Source: Chloroflexota bacterium (GTDB lineage Bacteria; Chloroflexota; Ktedonobacteria; Ktedonobacterales; Ktedonobacteraceae). Taken from it: a stretch of DNA of 10,282 nt. The stretch is taken from the NCBI GenBank assembly GCA_005881495.1, contig VBHI01000008.1, positions 1 through 10,282 on the forward strand. Direction: 5' to 3'. Position numbers and translations under genes: made by a program. Shown in pieces: positions 1 through 6,380 of this stretch. Every line of letters begins with the position of its first letter. Within the stretch, counting starts at the first letter, position 1. A model generated the notes under the pieces. That model was not told where the DNA came from and ran no database searches. It worked only from the letters and a program-made list of their open reading frames with translations.

Positions 1-1251
1 GTGCAAAAAGCCGGCAATACCATCACTGCTCCAACAGGTTGGAATCTTGTGCTTCGTCAAGATAGTTCTTCATCTATCTCGACGGCCAGTTATGTGCACG
101 TCGCAGGCTCAACAGAACCAGCAAGCTATACGTGGAGTTTCGGGACAGCTGGTCAGGCATCAGGCGGCATTGCCAGCTACATTGGGGTGAATACCACCAC
201 TCCTGTGGATGCGAGTCACGCTCAATACAACTCATCAACCAGTAATGTGAATAATTCAGGGGTGACAACCACAACTGCCTATGATATGTTAGTCTACGCG
301 GTTGGCATCACTGTCCCAACGACAGTGAATGTCCCAGCAGGGTTTACTCAAGAGTGGAGCGTCACCAGTAATACGTTGACCACCTCGGAGATGTCACAGG
401 AGATCTTCGCTTCAATTGGTGCAACAGGCACCATTCATGGCACGCATAATGGCGGAGCCAATTCTAATATCACTCTGCTGATTGCGCTCAAACCCGCACC
501 GGCAGCGACACCAACGCCAACACCGACAGCGACACCAACGCCAACACCGACAGCGACACCAACGCCAACACCGACACCGACGCCAACGCCAACACCGACA
601 CCAATGCCGACGCCAACACCAATGCCGACGCCAACGCCAGGTATTTCGCTTCGAGCAGTAGCCACAGGCAACAATGGCGCAGGAGATTCAACACTCACCA
701 TCGGGCTACCAGACGGAACAACTAGTGGTGATGTCATGATTGCCTATGTTGTTGTGCAAACAGCGAGTAATGGGATTACGCCTCCAGCAGGGTGGAATCT
801 CGTGCTTCGGCAAGACACTAGTTCATCCATCACGACCGCAACTTATGTGCACGTCGCAGGCTCATCAGAGCCAGCAAGTTACATCTGGAGCTTCGGAACG
901 GCCGGGGAGGCATCAGGCGGGATTGCCAGCTACATTGGGGTGAATAACACCACTCCGGTGGATACCAGCAATGCCCAATATAACTCATCAACCAGTAATG
1001 TGGATAATTCAGGGGTGACAACCACGACTGCCAATGACATGTTGGTCTACGTGGTTGGCATTGATCCCGCAACGACGGTCAATGTCCCAGCAGGATTTAC
1101 TGAGCAGTGGAGCACCAGCAGTAGTTCGTTGACTACCTCGGAGATGTCGCAGGAGATCTTCGCTTCAACTGGTGCAACAGGTGCGATTCATGGCACGCTA
1201 AATGGCGGCGCAAATGACAATATAACGATACTGATTGCGCTTGAACCTGCG
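1..1251 (+). repeat. Large in-gene domain duplication, period 753 bp
   Basis: Bases 1-498 match 754-1251 at a constant offset of 753 bp (251 codons) with no insertions or deletions over 166 codons. Long stretches are identical at nucleotide level, for example around 181-270 versus 934-1023. The copies differ mostly at scattered bases, so this is a whole-domain duplication or gene-converted pair. The unit presumably also includes the linker or the ~40 residues before base 1. Confidence 0.9.
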
Positions 1252-1254
1252 TGA
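1..1254 (+). CDS. Secreted two-domain beta-rich protein with Thr-Pro linker (5' end missing)
   Basis: The reading frame is open from base 1 and ends at a TGA at 1252-1254 (417 codons). The GTG at base 1 is almost certainly an internal Val: the second domain copy has the matching Val at 754 and about 40 more N-terminal residues, which the first copy must have upstream of the window. Residues 1-166 and 252-417 align without gaps and share motifs such as [33 protein letters not shown] and [13 protein letters not shown]. They are joined by a Thr-Pro linker (about 167-213). Ser/Thr/Gly/Asn-rich composition, no Cys and a proline linker point to an extracellular, wall-spanning or adhesive protein. 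Similar repeats occur in secreted proteins of Chloroflexota and actinobacteria, but I cannot name the family and no catalytic motif is visible. The signal peptide, if any, lies upstream. Confidence 0.85.
   Translation: MQKAGNTITAPTGWNLVLRQDSSSSISTASYVHVAGSTEPASYTWSFGTAGQASGGIASYIGVNTTTPVDASHAQYNSSTSNVNNSGVTTTTAYDMLVYAVGITVPTTVNVPAGFTQEWSVTSNTLTTSEMSQEIFASIGATGTIHGTHNGGANSNITLLIALKPAPAATPTPTPTATPTPTPTATPTPTPTPTPTPTPTPMPTPTPMPTPTPGISLRAVATGNNGAGDSTLTIGLPDGTTSGDVMIAYVVVQTASNGITPPAGWNLVLRQDTSSSITTATYVHVAGSSEPASYIWSFGTAGEASGGIASYIGVNNTTPVDTSNAQYNSSTSNVDNSGVTTTTANDMLVYVVGIDPATTVNVPAGFTEQWSTSSSSLTTSEMSQEIFASTGATGAIHGTLNGGANDNITILIALEPA
505..640 (+). repeat. Thr-Pro linker microsatellite/minisatellite
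   Basis: A 24-bp unit encoding Ala-Thr-Pro-Thr-Pro-Thr-Pro-Thr is repeated perfectly three times (505-528, 529-552, 553-576). It then decays into 6- and 12-bp ACxCCx repeats that add Met-Pro-Thr-Pro units up to about 640. All units are multiples of 3, so length changes would keep the frame. The run also creates long spurious open frames on the opposite strand. Confidence 0.9.
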
Positions 1255-1295
1255 TTACTCTCAAACCTGTACGGGTAGTTGCCAACGCCTATTAC

Positions 1296-1304
1296 AAAAA
1301 GGAG
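1296..1304 (+). promoter_or_regulatory. Ribosome binding site fixing the WD40 gene start
   Basis: AAAAAGGAG lies 8 bases before the ATG at 1313. No comparable site precedes the upstream in-frame start at 1235, which would also overlap the previous gene. This supports 1313 as the true start. Confidence 0.75.
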
Positions 1305-1312
1305 CCTTTCTT

Positions 1313-2389
1313 ATGACTCATCAACATTCATTTTCACAGGACGCCAATCCCCTTGACCTGCTGATTGGCGAGCAGAGGATGTCTCGCCGCACCATTTTAC
1401 GAAGGCTAGCAGGACTTGCACTCGCGGGAGGGAGTATCACATCGTTCGTCACTTCGTGTGCGTCCCAGACCTCCACTGGCTCTCCTACCAACATCTCTTC
1501 TGCATCTCAGATCACCCCTCCCCCCGCACGCCAGAACGACACTTTCTCCGCATCCCAGACCTCCACTTCTTCCTCTCTCAGAACGGCTCTCTATACCTAT
1601 CGCGGCCATTCCGCTAGTGTCAATGCGGTGGCCTGGTCACCGGATGGCAAACGCATCGCCTCAGGGGGTTCTGATGGCACAGTGCAGGTGTGGGATGCGG
1701 CCAATGGCGGGCATGTCTACACCTATCGCGGGCATGCTGGTCGTGTCAATGCGGTGGCCTGGTCACCGGATGGCAAGCGCATCGCCTCAGGGGGTGCTGA
1801 TAGCACGGTGCAGGTGTGGGATGCGGCCAATGGCGGGCATGTCTACGCCTATCGCGGCCATGCTGATCACGTGGTAACGGTGGCCTGGTCACCGGATGGC
1901 AAGCGCATCGCCTCGGGAAGCGATGATGGCACAGCGCAGGTGTGGAATGCGGCCAATGGCGGGCATGTCTACACCTATCGCGGGCATGCTGGTCGTGTCA
2001 ATGCGGTGGCCTGGTCACCGGATGACAAACGCATCGCCTCAGGGAGTGCCGATTTCACGGCGCAGGTGTGGGATGCAGCAAATGGCGGGCATGTCTACAC
2101 CTATCGCGGCCATGCTGATCACGTCAATGAGGTGACCTGGTCATCGGATGGCAAGCGTATCGCCTCAGGGAGTGAAGATAATACGGTGCAGGTGTGGGAT
2201 GCAGCAAATGGCGGGCATGTCTACACCTATCGCGGCCATGCTGATGGTGTGTGGGGGGTGGCCTGGTCACCGGATGGCAAGCGTATCGTTTCGGGAAGCG
2301 GAAAGTGGCATGGTCGCCGGACGGCACCCACATCGCCTCAGGGAGCGCGGATAAGACAGTGCAGGTGTGGCGTGCTCCGTGATGGTTGA
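1313..2389 (+). CDS. Tat-exported WD40 beta-propeller lipoprotein, 3' end frameshifted
   Basis: Product of 358 residues from ATG 1313. Residues 24-30 (SRRTILR) form a twin-arginine motif, followed by a hydrophobic stretch (about 32-46) and a lipobox ending at Cys49 (VTSC). A folded propeller anchored by lipid outside the membrane is therefore likely. After a Ser/Thr/Pro-rich spacer come WD40 blades of exactly 42 residues: 92-133, 134-175, 176-217, 218-259 and 260-301, each with GH, VAWSPDGKRIASG and VQVWD-type motifs. Blade six starts at 302 but stops matching after SGS (329). The last 29 residues are out of frame, basic and unlike WD40. The missing ending is present downstream in another frame (see 2305-2382). 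WD40 propellers are usually protein-interaction platforms; the partner is unknown. The product may still fold as a truncated propeller, or the gene may be decaying. Confidence 0.8.
   Translation: MTHQHSFSQDANPLDLLIGEQRMSRRTILRRLAGLALAGGSITSFVTSCASQTSTGSPTNISSASQITPPPARQNDTFSASQTSTSSSLRTALYTYRGHSASVNAVAWSPDGKRIASGGSDGTVQVWDAANGGHVYTYRGHAGRVNAVAWSPDGKRIASGGADSTVQVWDAANGGHVYAYRGHADHVVTVAWSPDGKRIASGSDDGTAQVWNAANGGHVYTYRGHAGRVNAVAWSPDDKRIASGSADFTAQVWDAANGGHVYTYRGHADHVNEVTWSSDGKRIASGSEDNTVQVWDAANGGHVYTYRGHADGVWGVAWSPDGKRIVSGSGKWHGRRTAPTSPQGARIRQCRCGVLRDG
1463..1567 (+). repeat. Short direct repeat in the lipoprotein spacer
   Basis: TCCCAGACCTCCACT occurs at 1463-1477 and again at 1553-1567, exactly 90 bp apart and in frame. 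It encodes SQTST just after the lipidated Cys and again just before the first blade. The spacer probably grew by a 30-codon duplication whose interior has since diverged. Confidence 0.6.
1586..2304 (+). repeat. 126-bp WD40 tandem array
   Basis: Units begin at 1586, 1712, 1838, 1964, 2090 and 2216, each exactly 126 bp after the last. The last five start with CATGTCTAC. Units two to five are nearly identical at nucleotide level, including synonymous positions, which indicates recent amplification or ongoing gene conversion. Most variation falls at the variable codons around GHA-xx-V and SG-xx-D. The sixth unit breaks off at about 2300. Confidence 0.92.
2305..2382 (+). pseudogene. Out-of-frame end of the WD40 gene (last blade)
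   Basis: Read in the +1 frame relative to the window (GTG at 2305), this stretch encodes VAWSPDGTHIASGSADKTV followed by QVWRAP and a TGA at 2380-2382. That is a textbook final half of a WD40 blade. The matching Val codon in blade six is at 2258. The spacing is thus 47 bp instead of 126, equivalent to loss of 79 bp, which is not a multiple of three. Restoring one unit would give seven blades, the commonest propeller size. Confidence 0.75.
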
Positions 2390-2469
2390 ATGACGGACTG
2401 GCCAACGCTTAACTTTTAGGGTAAAGAAGTGGCACTTACAACTTGCATCCCACGAAAGCCAATAGAGTG

Positions 2470-3669
2470 ATGAGAACGGTCTCAAGAAGATGTCGTTGGT
2501 TTCTCTCGTTTCTGCTCGTGTTCACACTGCTCTCTATGTGTTCCCCTCTAGGAGTTCATGCTGATGGCGGAGCACCCAACCTGGCCTATGTCTCAGGAAC
2601 ACCCTCTGGCGTCACTGTGATTGACGTGCTACAGGGAAAGGTAACGAAGCTAATCTCCGTAGCTGGTGACCCCTCTACCATCCTGCTCAGCCTCGACGGG
2701 CGTTTTCTGTACGTCACCCAACCAGGGCTAGGACAGGTGAGCGTAATCCTCGCTGAAACAGGGCGGCCTGTTTGTACAGCTCGTCTCCCTGGAAAACCTG
2801 CATTCCTGGCACTTGACCAGTACAGCAATATCCTGTATGCAGCAGGGAGTGGAGCCGCTCTCGTCACTGCTCTCGATCCTACCACCTGTGAAGTACGACA
2901 TGTCTTCAAGATGGAAAGCTCTGTTTATGGACTGGCAGTAGCTGTCGTTGCTACAGGCTCCTCTGTGACTCACCAGCTATTGGTAGCGGGGACGGACGCA
3001 TTGACAATCTTCGATGACCTGACAGAACAGCAACTTGGCAAAATACCTATTCCAAATGGCCCCCAGTATCTTTCTCTTCCACCTGGAGAGATAGTCTATG
3101 TCACAACACGACAAGGGACTGTTGATGCGGTAGACATCAGGACACGAGCAGTCAATCAACTACTCACTGGCGGCGCGTTTGGCCCGATGGATTACAACGC
3201 GCTCACAGATGAGGTCTACGTGCCAGATGAGAAGCACAACCAGCTTGTTGTCCTGACTCCTGTTTTCGCTGGTTCAACGCTGCCCAGAGAGCCGAATCGT
3301 GTCATTCATACCGATACCCCACCCAAATCAGTTGCGATTACTAACGATGGACTGCTCGGCTTTATTGCCCTCCGTGGAGGCAAGGTCTTGATGCTTGATC
3401 TTCTGAGTCGGCAGATTGCCTATTCGGTCGATGTTGGTGGTACGCCCCATTTTATCATCACGGGCCTCTATCCACCATCTACTTATATCACTCCGCCAAA
3501 GGCACCCGCAAAACAAGCATCAACGCAAGGGATGATCACAAGCAACATACCGGTCGTCGTGGCGTGTGTGCTCGCGATCGTGTTTCTCATTCTAGTGCTT
3601 ATCTTGCTGTTGCAGCGCCGCCCGAAACAGAAGGTCGGCCGCCAAAGAAGGCGACCTTCGAGGCATTAA
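2470..3669 (+). CDS. Membrane-anchored YVTN-type beta-propeller protein
   Basis: From ATG 2470 the product has 399 residues. The N-terminus is a signal peptide: basic RTVSRRCR, a hydrophobic core FLSFLLVFTLLSMCSPL, then GVHA as a likely cleavage site. The body shows repeated strands of the type YVSG-xx-V-VIDV, FLYVTQ, LYAAGSG and VYVTTRQG-xx-AVDI, as in YVTN/lactonase-like propellers that carry roughly 40-residue blades. A C-terminal transmembrane helix (about 361-381) is followed by a strongly basic tail (RRPKQK...RQRRR), so the propeller should face outside with a short cytoplasmic tail. There is no LPXTG sorting motif. An in-frame TTG at 2443 is an alternative start, with AAGAAGTGG about 10 bases upstream; ATG 2470 gives the more compact signal peptide but lacks a strong ribosome site. 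Function is unknown; a surface sensing, binding or scaffold role is inference. Confidence 0.8.
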   Translation: MRTVSRRCRWFLSFLLVFTLLSMCSPLGVHADGGAPNLAYVSGTPSGVTVIDVLQGKVTKLISVAGDPSTILLSLDGRFLYVTQPGLGQVSVILAETGRPVCTARLPGKPAFLALDQYSNILYAAGSGAALVTALDPTTCEVRHVFKMESSVYGLAVAVVATGSSVTHQLLVAGTDALTIFDDLTEQQLGKIPIPNGPQYLSLPPGEIVYVTTRQGTVDAVDIRTRAVNQLLTGGAFGPMDYNALTDEVYVPDEKHNQLVVLTPVFAGSTLPREPNRVIHTDTPPKSVAITNDGLLGFIALRGGKVLMLDLLSRQIAYSVDVGGTPHFIITGLYPPSTYITPPKAPAKQASTQGMITSNIPVVVACVLAIVFLILVLILLLQRRPKQKVGRQRRRPSRH

Positions 3670-3730
3670 AGAATATGCTGATCGCCCAAAAAATTTCCGC
3701 AAGCGCGAAGAATTGCTCACTGCGCAAGGC

Positions 3731-3746
3731 GGTTGTGTTGCAAAAA
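3731..3746 (+). repeat. Left terminal inverted repeat
   Basis: GGTTGTGTTGCAAAAA; exact inverted partner at 3899-3914. Confidence 0.85.
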
Positions 3747-3898
3747 TCTCGGAGGATGGTCATGGGCGTGAAGCCTCGCTCTTGTTGAGCTTAGGCTGCG
3801 ACTCCAAACAGGCAGGCGATGAACGAGATCTGCCCTGTGACGTTCCCTTTTCCCACTCCTTTCTCGAATAGAAGCAGAGCTTACCATAAGACCAGCAT

Positions 3899-3914
3899 TT
3901 TTTGCAACACAACC
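3899..3914 (-). repeat. Right terminal inverted repeat
   Basis: TTTTTGCAACACAACC, the perfect reverse complement of 3731-3746. It is followed after one base by CAAGG. Confidence 0.85.
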
Positions 3915-4114
3915 TCAAGGAGAGTCCTTCCCAACTTCTCTTGGGTGTCAATGTAGAGATGAGGCTTTCATGATTTCTATTGCATGTCCTCTTCATAAAC
4001 ATTGGAAAGAAGACATATTCCGCATGCCATATAGCAGGTTGGTTGGTGCAAAAAACCTCATGGTTTGGAGAACTTAACCGTAATTTAACAATTCGATACT
4101 ATCTCTCAACCAGA

Positions 4115-4179
4115 TTGTAACCAATAACACCTCCTAAATAGACTAACCTTGATGCGAACCGTGGAGGTTTCGATATACT
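4115..4179 (+). promoter_or_regulatory. Candidate promoter region for the polysaccharide operon
   Basis: Two sigma-70-like pairs are visible in the AT-rich stretch: TTGTAA (4115-4120) with TAGACT (4139-4144), 18-base spacer, and TTGATG (4149-4154) with TATACT (4174-4179), 19-base spacer. Either would give a leader of about 230-270 bases before the ATG at 4416. ACCTCC (4129-4134) and GGAGGT (4163-4168) form a weak dyad across the region. The match is modest and no operator can be named. Confidence 0.3.
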
Positions 4180-4400
4180 TGGGATAAATCGTGGGTGTGG
4201 TACTCATAGTGATGATATATGCAAAAGCATTTTTAGTGCGGTGGGGTTGGTATTCAAAGATATCCTATATCCTATGCTTCTGTAGTAAAGATTTGGGGTC
4301 TATGGCAAAGGAAGTATCTATTGAGCAATATCGGTGTATTTGTAGGGGTGCGAGTCAGATGTTTTTTATTCAAAAGGTATAAAGATGACGCAAGGTAAGC

Positions 4401-4406
4401 GAGGAG
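4401..4406 (+). promoter_or_regulatory. Ribosome binding site of the Wzz/kinase gene
   Basis: GAGGAG lies 9 bases before the ATG at 4416. It is the best such site in the intergenic region and supports this start. Confidence 0.7.
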
Positions 4407-4415
4407 AAACAGGGC

Positions 4416-6380
4416 ATGACGCTTGAGCAATTCCTGATGAAGCTAATAAAGCGATGGAAACTCATGGTAATCTGCATTGCGGTAGTAGGGGTAGTGGCAT
4501 ATATTGGCAGCAGAATGATGGTCCCAATCTATCAATCAACAGCACTCGTAGAGATTGCCATTCGTGCGAACAACAATCAAGCTGATATCAATAGTTTGCT
4601 TGCAAGTGACCAGCTCGTTCAAACGGAGGCGAAGTTAGCGGTCAGCGATCCTGTGTTGCGTGAAGTTGCCTCACATTACCCCGGTCTGACAGTCCAGGAA
4701 CTCTCGAAAGAAGTGACGTCGACGCCCACGCTCAACACACAAATTTTTGAGATCGATGTACAGGACAAGAGTCCGACACGGGCAGCAAACCTCGCTAACG
4801 ATATCACTGCGGCGTTGACCAAACAAGAAGCCCAGTTCGATCAGCAAGTCAGCATTCAGGCACAGCAACATATACAGGACGACCTCAAGCAAACACAGCA
4901 GCAAATCGCCCCCATCGCGCGCCAGATAGATGCATTGCAGAAAGCACAAGGAAATTCAGCTAAGATAGCTGCTTTGCAAGTGCAGCTGATGACTTTGCAA
5001 CAGCACTACAACCAGGTGCAGGCAGCGTTAGTCCAGCTTGAGTTGACTGCAGTACAGAATGGCGATTTCTTACGCGTAGTTCAGCCTGCGCAACCTGTCT
5101 CGACCCCTGTTCGACCTAATAAACTCCTCAATACCGGTGCGGGTCTATTGGTCGGCTTGTTGTTGGGAATGTCGCTAGTACTGCTGTTTGAGCGATTAGA
5201 CACACATATTCGCACTCCTGAGGCTCTCACCCAATTGCTGGGCTGGCCCGTTCTGGCGACAATCTGGCAAGTAAACTCTTCTAAGGGCGAAGCCGTTATT
5301 CATCCAACGGGACACAATGCCAACGTCGAGCCCTATCGCATTTTGCGTACGAAAATTGGCTTCTCAGCGATAGATAAACCGCTGCGTACCATCTTAGTCA
5401 CAAGTGCCGGACCTCGTGATGGCAGGAGTGTTGTCGCGGCCAACCTGGCCATTTTTATGGCCAGGGCGGGTAAAAATACTATGCTCATCGAGGCGGATCT
5501 CCGTCACCCAACACAGCACGAACAATTTGGCCTCCCAGCTGACGCAGTGGGCTTCAGCAATGCCATCCTGGCATTTAGTATGCTGACCGCCGCTAAACCA
5601 CCTGCTTACGGGCAGCCTCTCACTCCTACCGCACCAGCGGTGCCATCAAGCACACCCACTGCCACCAGAGTATCTCTCGATTCTTTTGTCCACGCTGTAG
5701 ACATTCCAAACCTGTGTGTAATGCCTGCTGGGCCACTGCCACCCAATCCTGAGGAGCTACTTGACTCAGAGGCGATGCAGCATATCTTGACTGCTCTTGG
5801 CAATTGCGGAGTTGAGGTGGTCATCTTCGATACTCCTCCTTTGCTCAGTTTATCTGATGCCAGCATCCTGGCATCCAAGGTCGATGGCACGCTTGTGGTA
5901 GTTGATATCACTCGCGCCAATAGAGGAAATCTCGAGCAGGTAAAAGCAATGCTCGCGCAGGCTGGAGCGCATATCCTTGGCGTTGTTGTCAATAAGCAAC
6001 GTCATAGCCGCGATCACGCAATCTATTCCTACTACTCTACTGCTCATAAGCAGAACGGTAGGAGAAGTCATAGCAAGAAAGATGCGAATCCTGCCGCCGT
6101 TTCACCTGTTACGCCAGGTATCTCGAAGCAGTCAAAAACACAGCCCCAAGAAGACTTACTTGACAACACGGTAAAGATAGATCGCGTTCATCAGATGGAG
6201 ATAGATAAGCAATCTCAGCCAGAATTTCCTGACAAGGACACGGTACAGAAGATGGAGATAGATAAGCAATCTCAGCCAGACCTACCTGACAGGGAGACGG
6301 TACAGACAACATCTGTCTATCAAGTACAGCCAGAAACACAAACTCGGCCAGAGCTACTTGACGGGAGGAAAAATGGATAG
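4416..6380 (+). CDS. Fused Wzz chain-length regulator / BY-kinase (CpsD/CapB-like), atypical Walker motifs
   Basis: Product of 654 residues. Residues 1-35 hold a cytoplasmic start and first membrane helix (about 16-33). An extracytoplasmic part with a Gln-rich coiled coil (about 135-215) follows, then a proline motif (QPAQPVSTPVRP) and a second helix (about 240-258): the Wzz architecture. Residues 300-540 form a bacterial tyrosine-kinase/ParA-like ATPase domain. Walker A reads SAGPRDGRS with Arg337 where Lys is expected. Walker A' reads MLIEADLR with Glu359 where the first Asp is expected (Asp361 kept). Walker B is intact (IFDTPP, Asp472), and PAGPLPPNPEELL is typical of the family. Residues 388-420 are an unusual Pro/Thr/Ser/Ala-rich insertion inside the kinase domain. 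A small Tyr cluster (Tyr537, 539, 540) precedes a repetitive acidic/Gln tail (about 575-654). Such proteins control polysaccharide chain length through cycles of Tyr phosphorylation and oligomerisation; whether this one phosphorylates is uncertain. It is the first gene of the operon. Confidence 0.9.
   Translation: MTLEQFLMKLIKRWKLMVICIAVVGVVAYIGSRMMVPIYQSTALVEIAIRANNNQADINSLLASDQLVQTEAKLAVSDPVLREVASHYPGLTVQELSKEVTSTPTLNTQIFEIDVQDKSPTRAANLANDITAALTKQEAQFDQQVSIQAQQHIQDDLKQTQQQIAPIARQIDALQKAQGNSAKIAALQVQLMTLQQHYNQVQAALVQLELTAVQNGDFLRVVQPAQPVSTPVRPNKLLNTGAGLLVGLLLGMSLVLLFERLDTHIRTPEALTQLLGWPVLATIWQVNSSKGEAVIHPTGHNANVEPYRILRTKIGFSAIDKPLRTILVTSAGPRDGRSVVAANLAIFMARAGKNTMLIEADLRHPTQHEQFGLPADAVGFSNAILAFSMLTAAKPPAYGQPLTPTAPAVPSSTPTATRVSLDSFVHAVDIPNLCVMPAGPLPPNPEELLDSEAMQHILTALGNCGVEVVIFDTPPLLSLSDASILASKVDGTLVVVDITRANRGNLEQVKAMLAQAGAHILGVVVNKQRHSRDHAIYSYYSTAHKQNGRRSHSKKDANPAAVSPVTPGISKQSKTQPQEDLLDNTVKIDRVHQMEIDKQSQPEFPDKDTVQKMEIDKQSQPDLPDRETVQTTSVYQVQPETQTRPELLDGRKNG
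6195..6308 (+). repeat. Tandem 57-bp repeat in the kinase C-terminal tail
   Basis: Two in-frame copies (6195-6251 and 6252-6308) encode MEIDKQSQPEFPDKDTVQK and MEIDKQSQPDLPDRETVQT. The first 29 bases or so are identical. Weaker copies flank them (DLLDNTVKID before; VQPETQTRPELLDG after), so the tail grew by repeated duplication of a 19- to 24-residue acidic, Gln/Pro-containing unit. Confidence 0.85.

Larger units (their letters stand above)
3731..3914. mobile_element. 184-bp MITE-like segment with perfect 16-bp inverted repeats
   Basis: GGTTGTGTTGCAAAAA at 3731-3746 is repeated as its exact reverse complement at 3899-3914. CAAGG flanks the pair at 3725-3729 and 3916-3920, one base outside each repeat, and could be a 5-bp target duplication. 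The repeat resembles the ends of IS6-family elements, which commonly read GGTTCTGTTGCAAA, but those make 8-bp duplications and none is seen here. No transposase is encoded inside. It may be a non-autonomous element or the two ends of a deleted insertion sequence. Confidence 0.5.
3670..4415. other. Long intergenic region without a convincing gene
   Basis: This 746-base stretch separates the exported-protein genes from the polysaccharide operon. Open frames here are short and none shows a recognisable domain or a good ribosome site. Its first third has coding-like composition and includes the 184-bp inverted-repeat segment at 3731-3914. The second half, from about 4010, is distinctly AT-richer and carries several promoter-like hexamers. 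A 63-codon GTG frame (4191-4382) lacks a ribosome site and looks fortuitous. No clear rho-independent terminator follows the gene ending at 3669. Confidence 0.6.

Noticed and set aside
435..737. 100-codon Gly/Val-repeat open frame on the - strand
   Set aside because: It is the antisense of the Thr-Pro linker; the period-3 repeat removes stop codons in several frames.
1416..2354. Overlapping + strand frames with repeats such as MRWPGHRMA and STPIAGM
   Set aside because: The 126-bp WD40 period is a multiple of three, so other frames repeat and stay open too. They lack WD40 signatures except for the short real ending at 2305-2382.
3929..3945. CCCAA-CTTCTC-TTGGG hairpin as a terminator
   Set aside because: Only a 5-bp stem, no following T-run, and it lies about 260 bases past the nearest stop codon.
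3760..4002. 80-codon - strand frame across the right inverted repeat
   Set aside because: No domain, no ribosome site, and it crosses the end of the putative element; probably chance.
4041..4055. GGTTGGTGCAAAAAA as a third copy of the inverted-repeat end
   Set aside because: It needs a gap and mismatches to align with GGTTGTGTTGCAAAAA and has no partner; too weak.
4210..4240. ATGC-AAAA-GCAT followed by TTTTT as a terminator or attenuator
   Set aside because: A 4-bp AT-rich stem is too weak to support the call.
4191..4382. 63-codon GTG frame before the kinase gene
   Set aside because: No ribosome site, Cys/aromatic-rich random-looking product, and it lies in the AT-rich leader.
4384..4415. 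GACGCAAGG resembling part of a cyclic-di-GMP (GEMM) riboswitch
   Set aside because: Only a few bases match and the paired helices and tetraloop/receptor of that riboswitch are absent.
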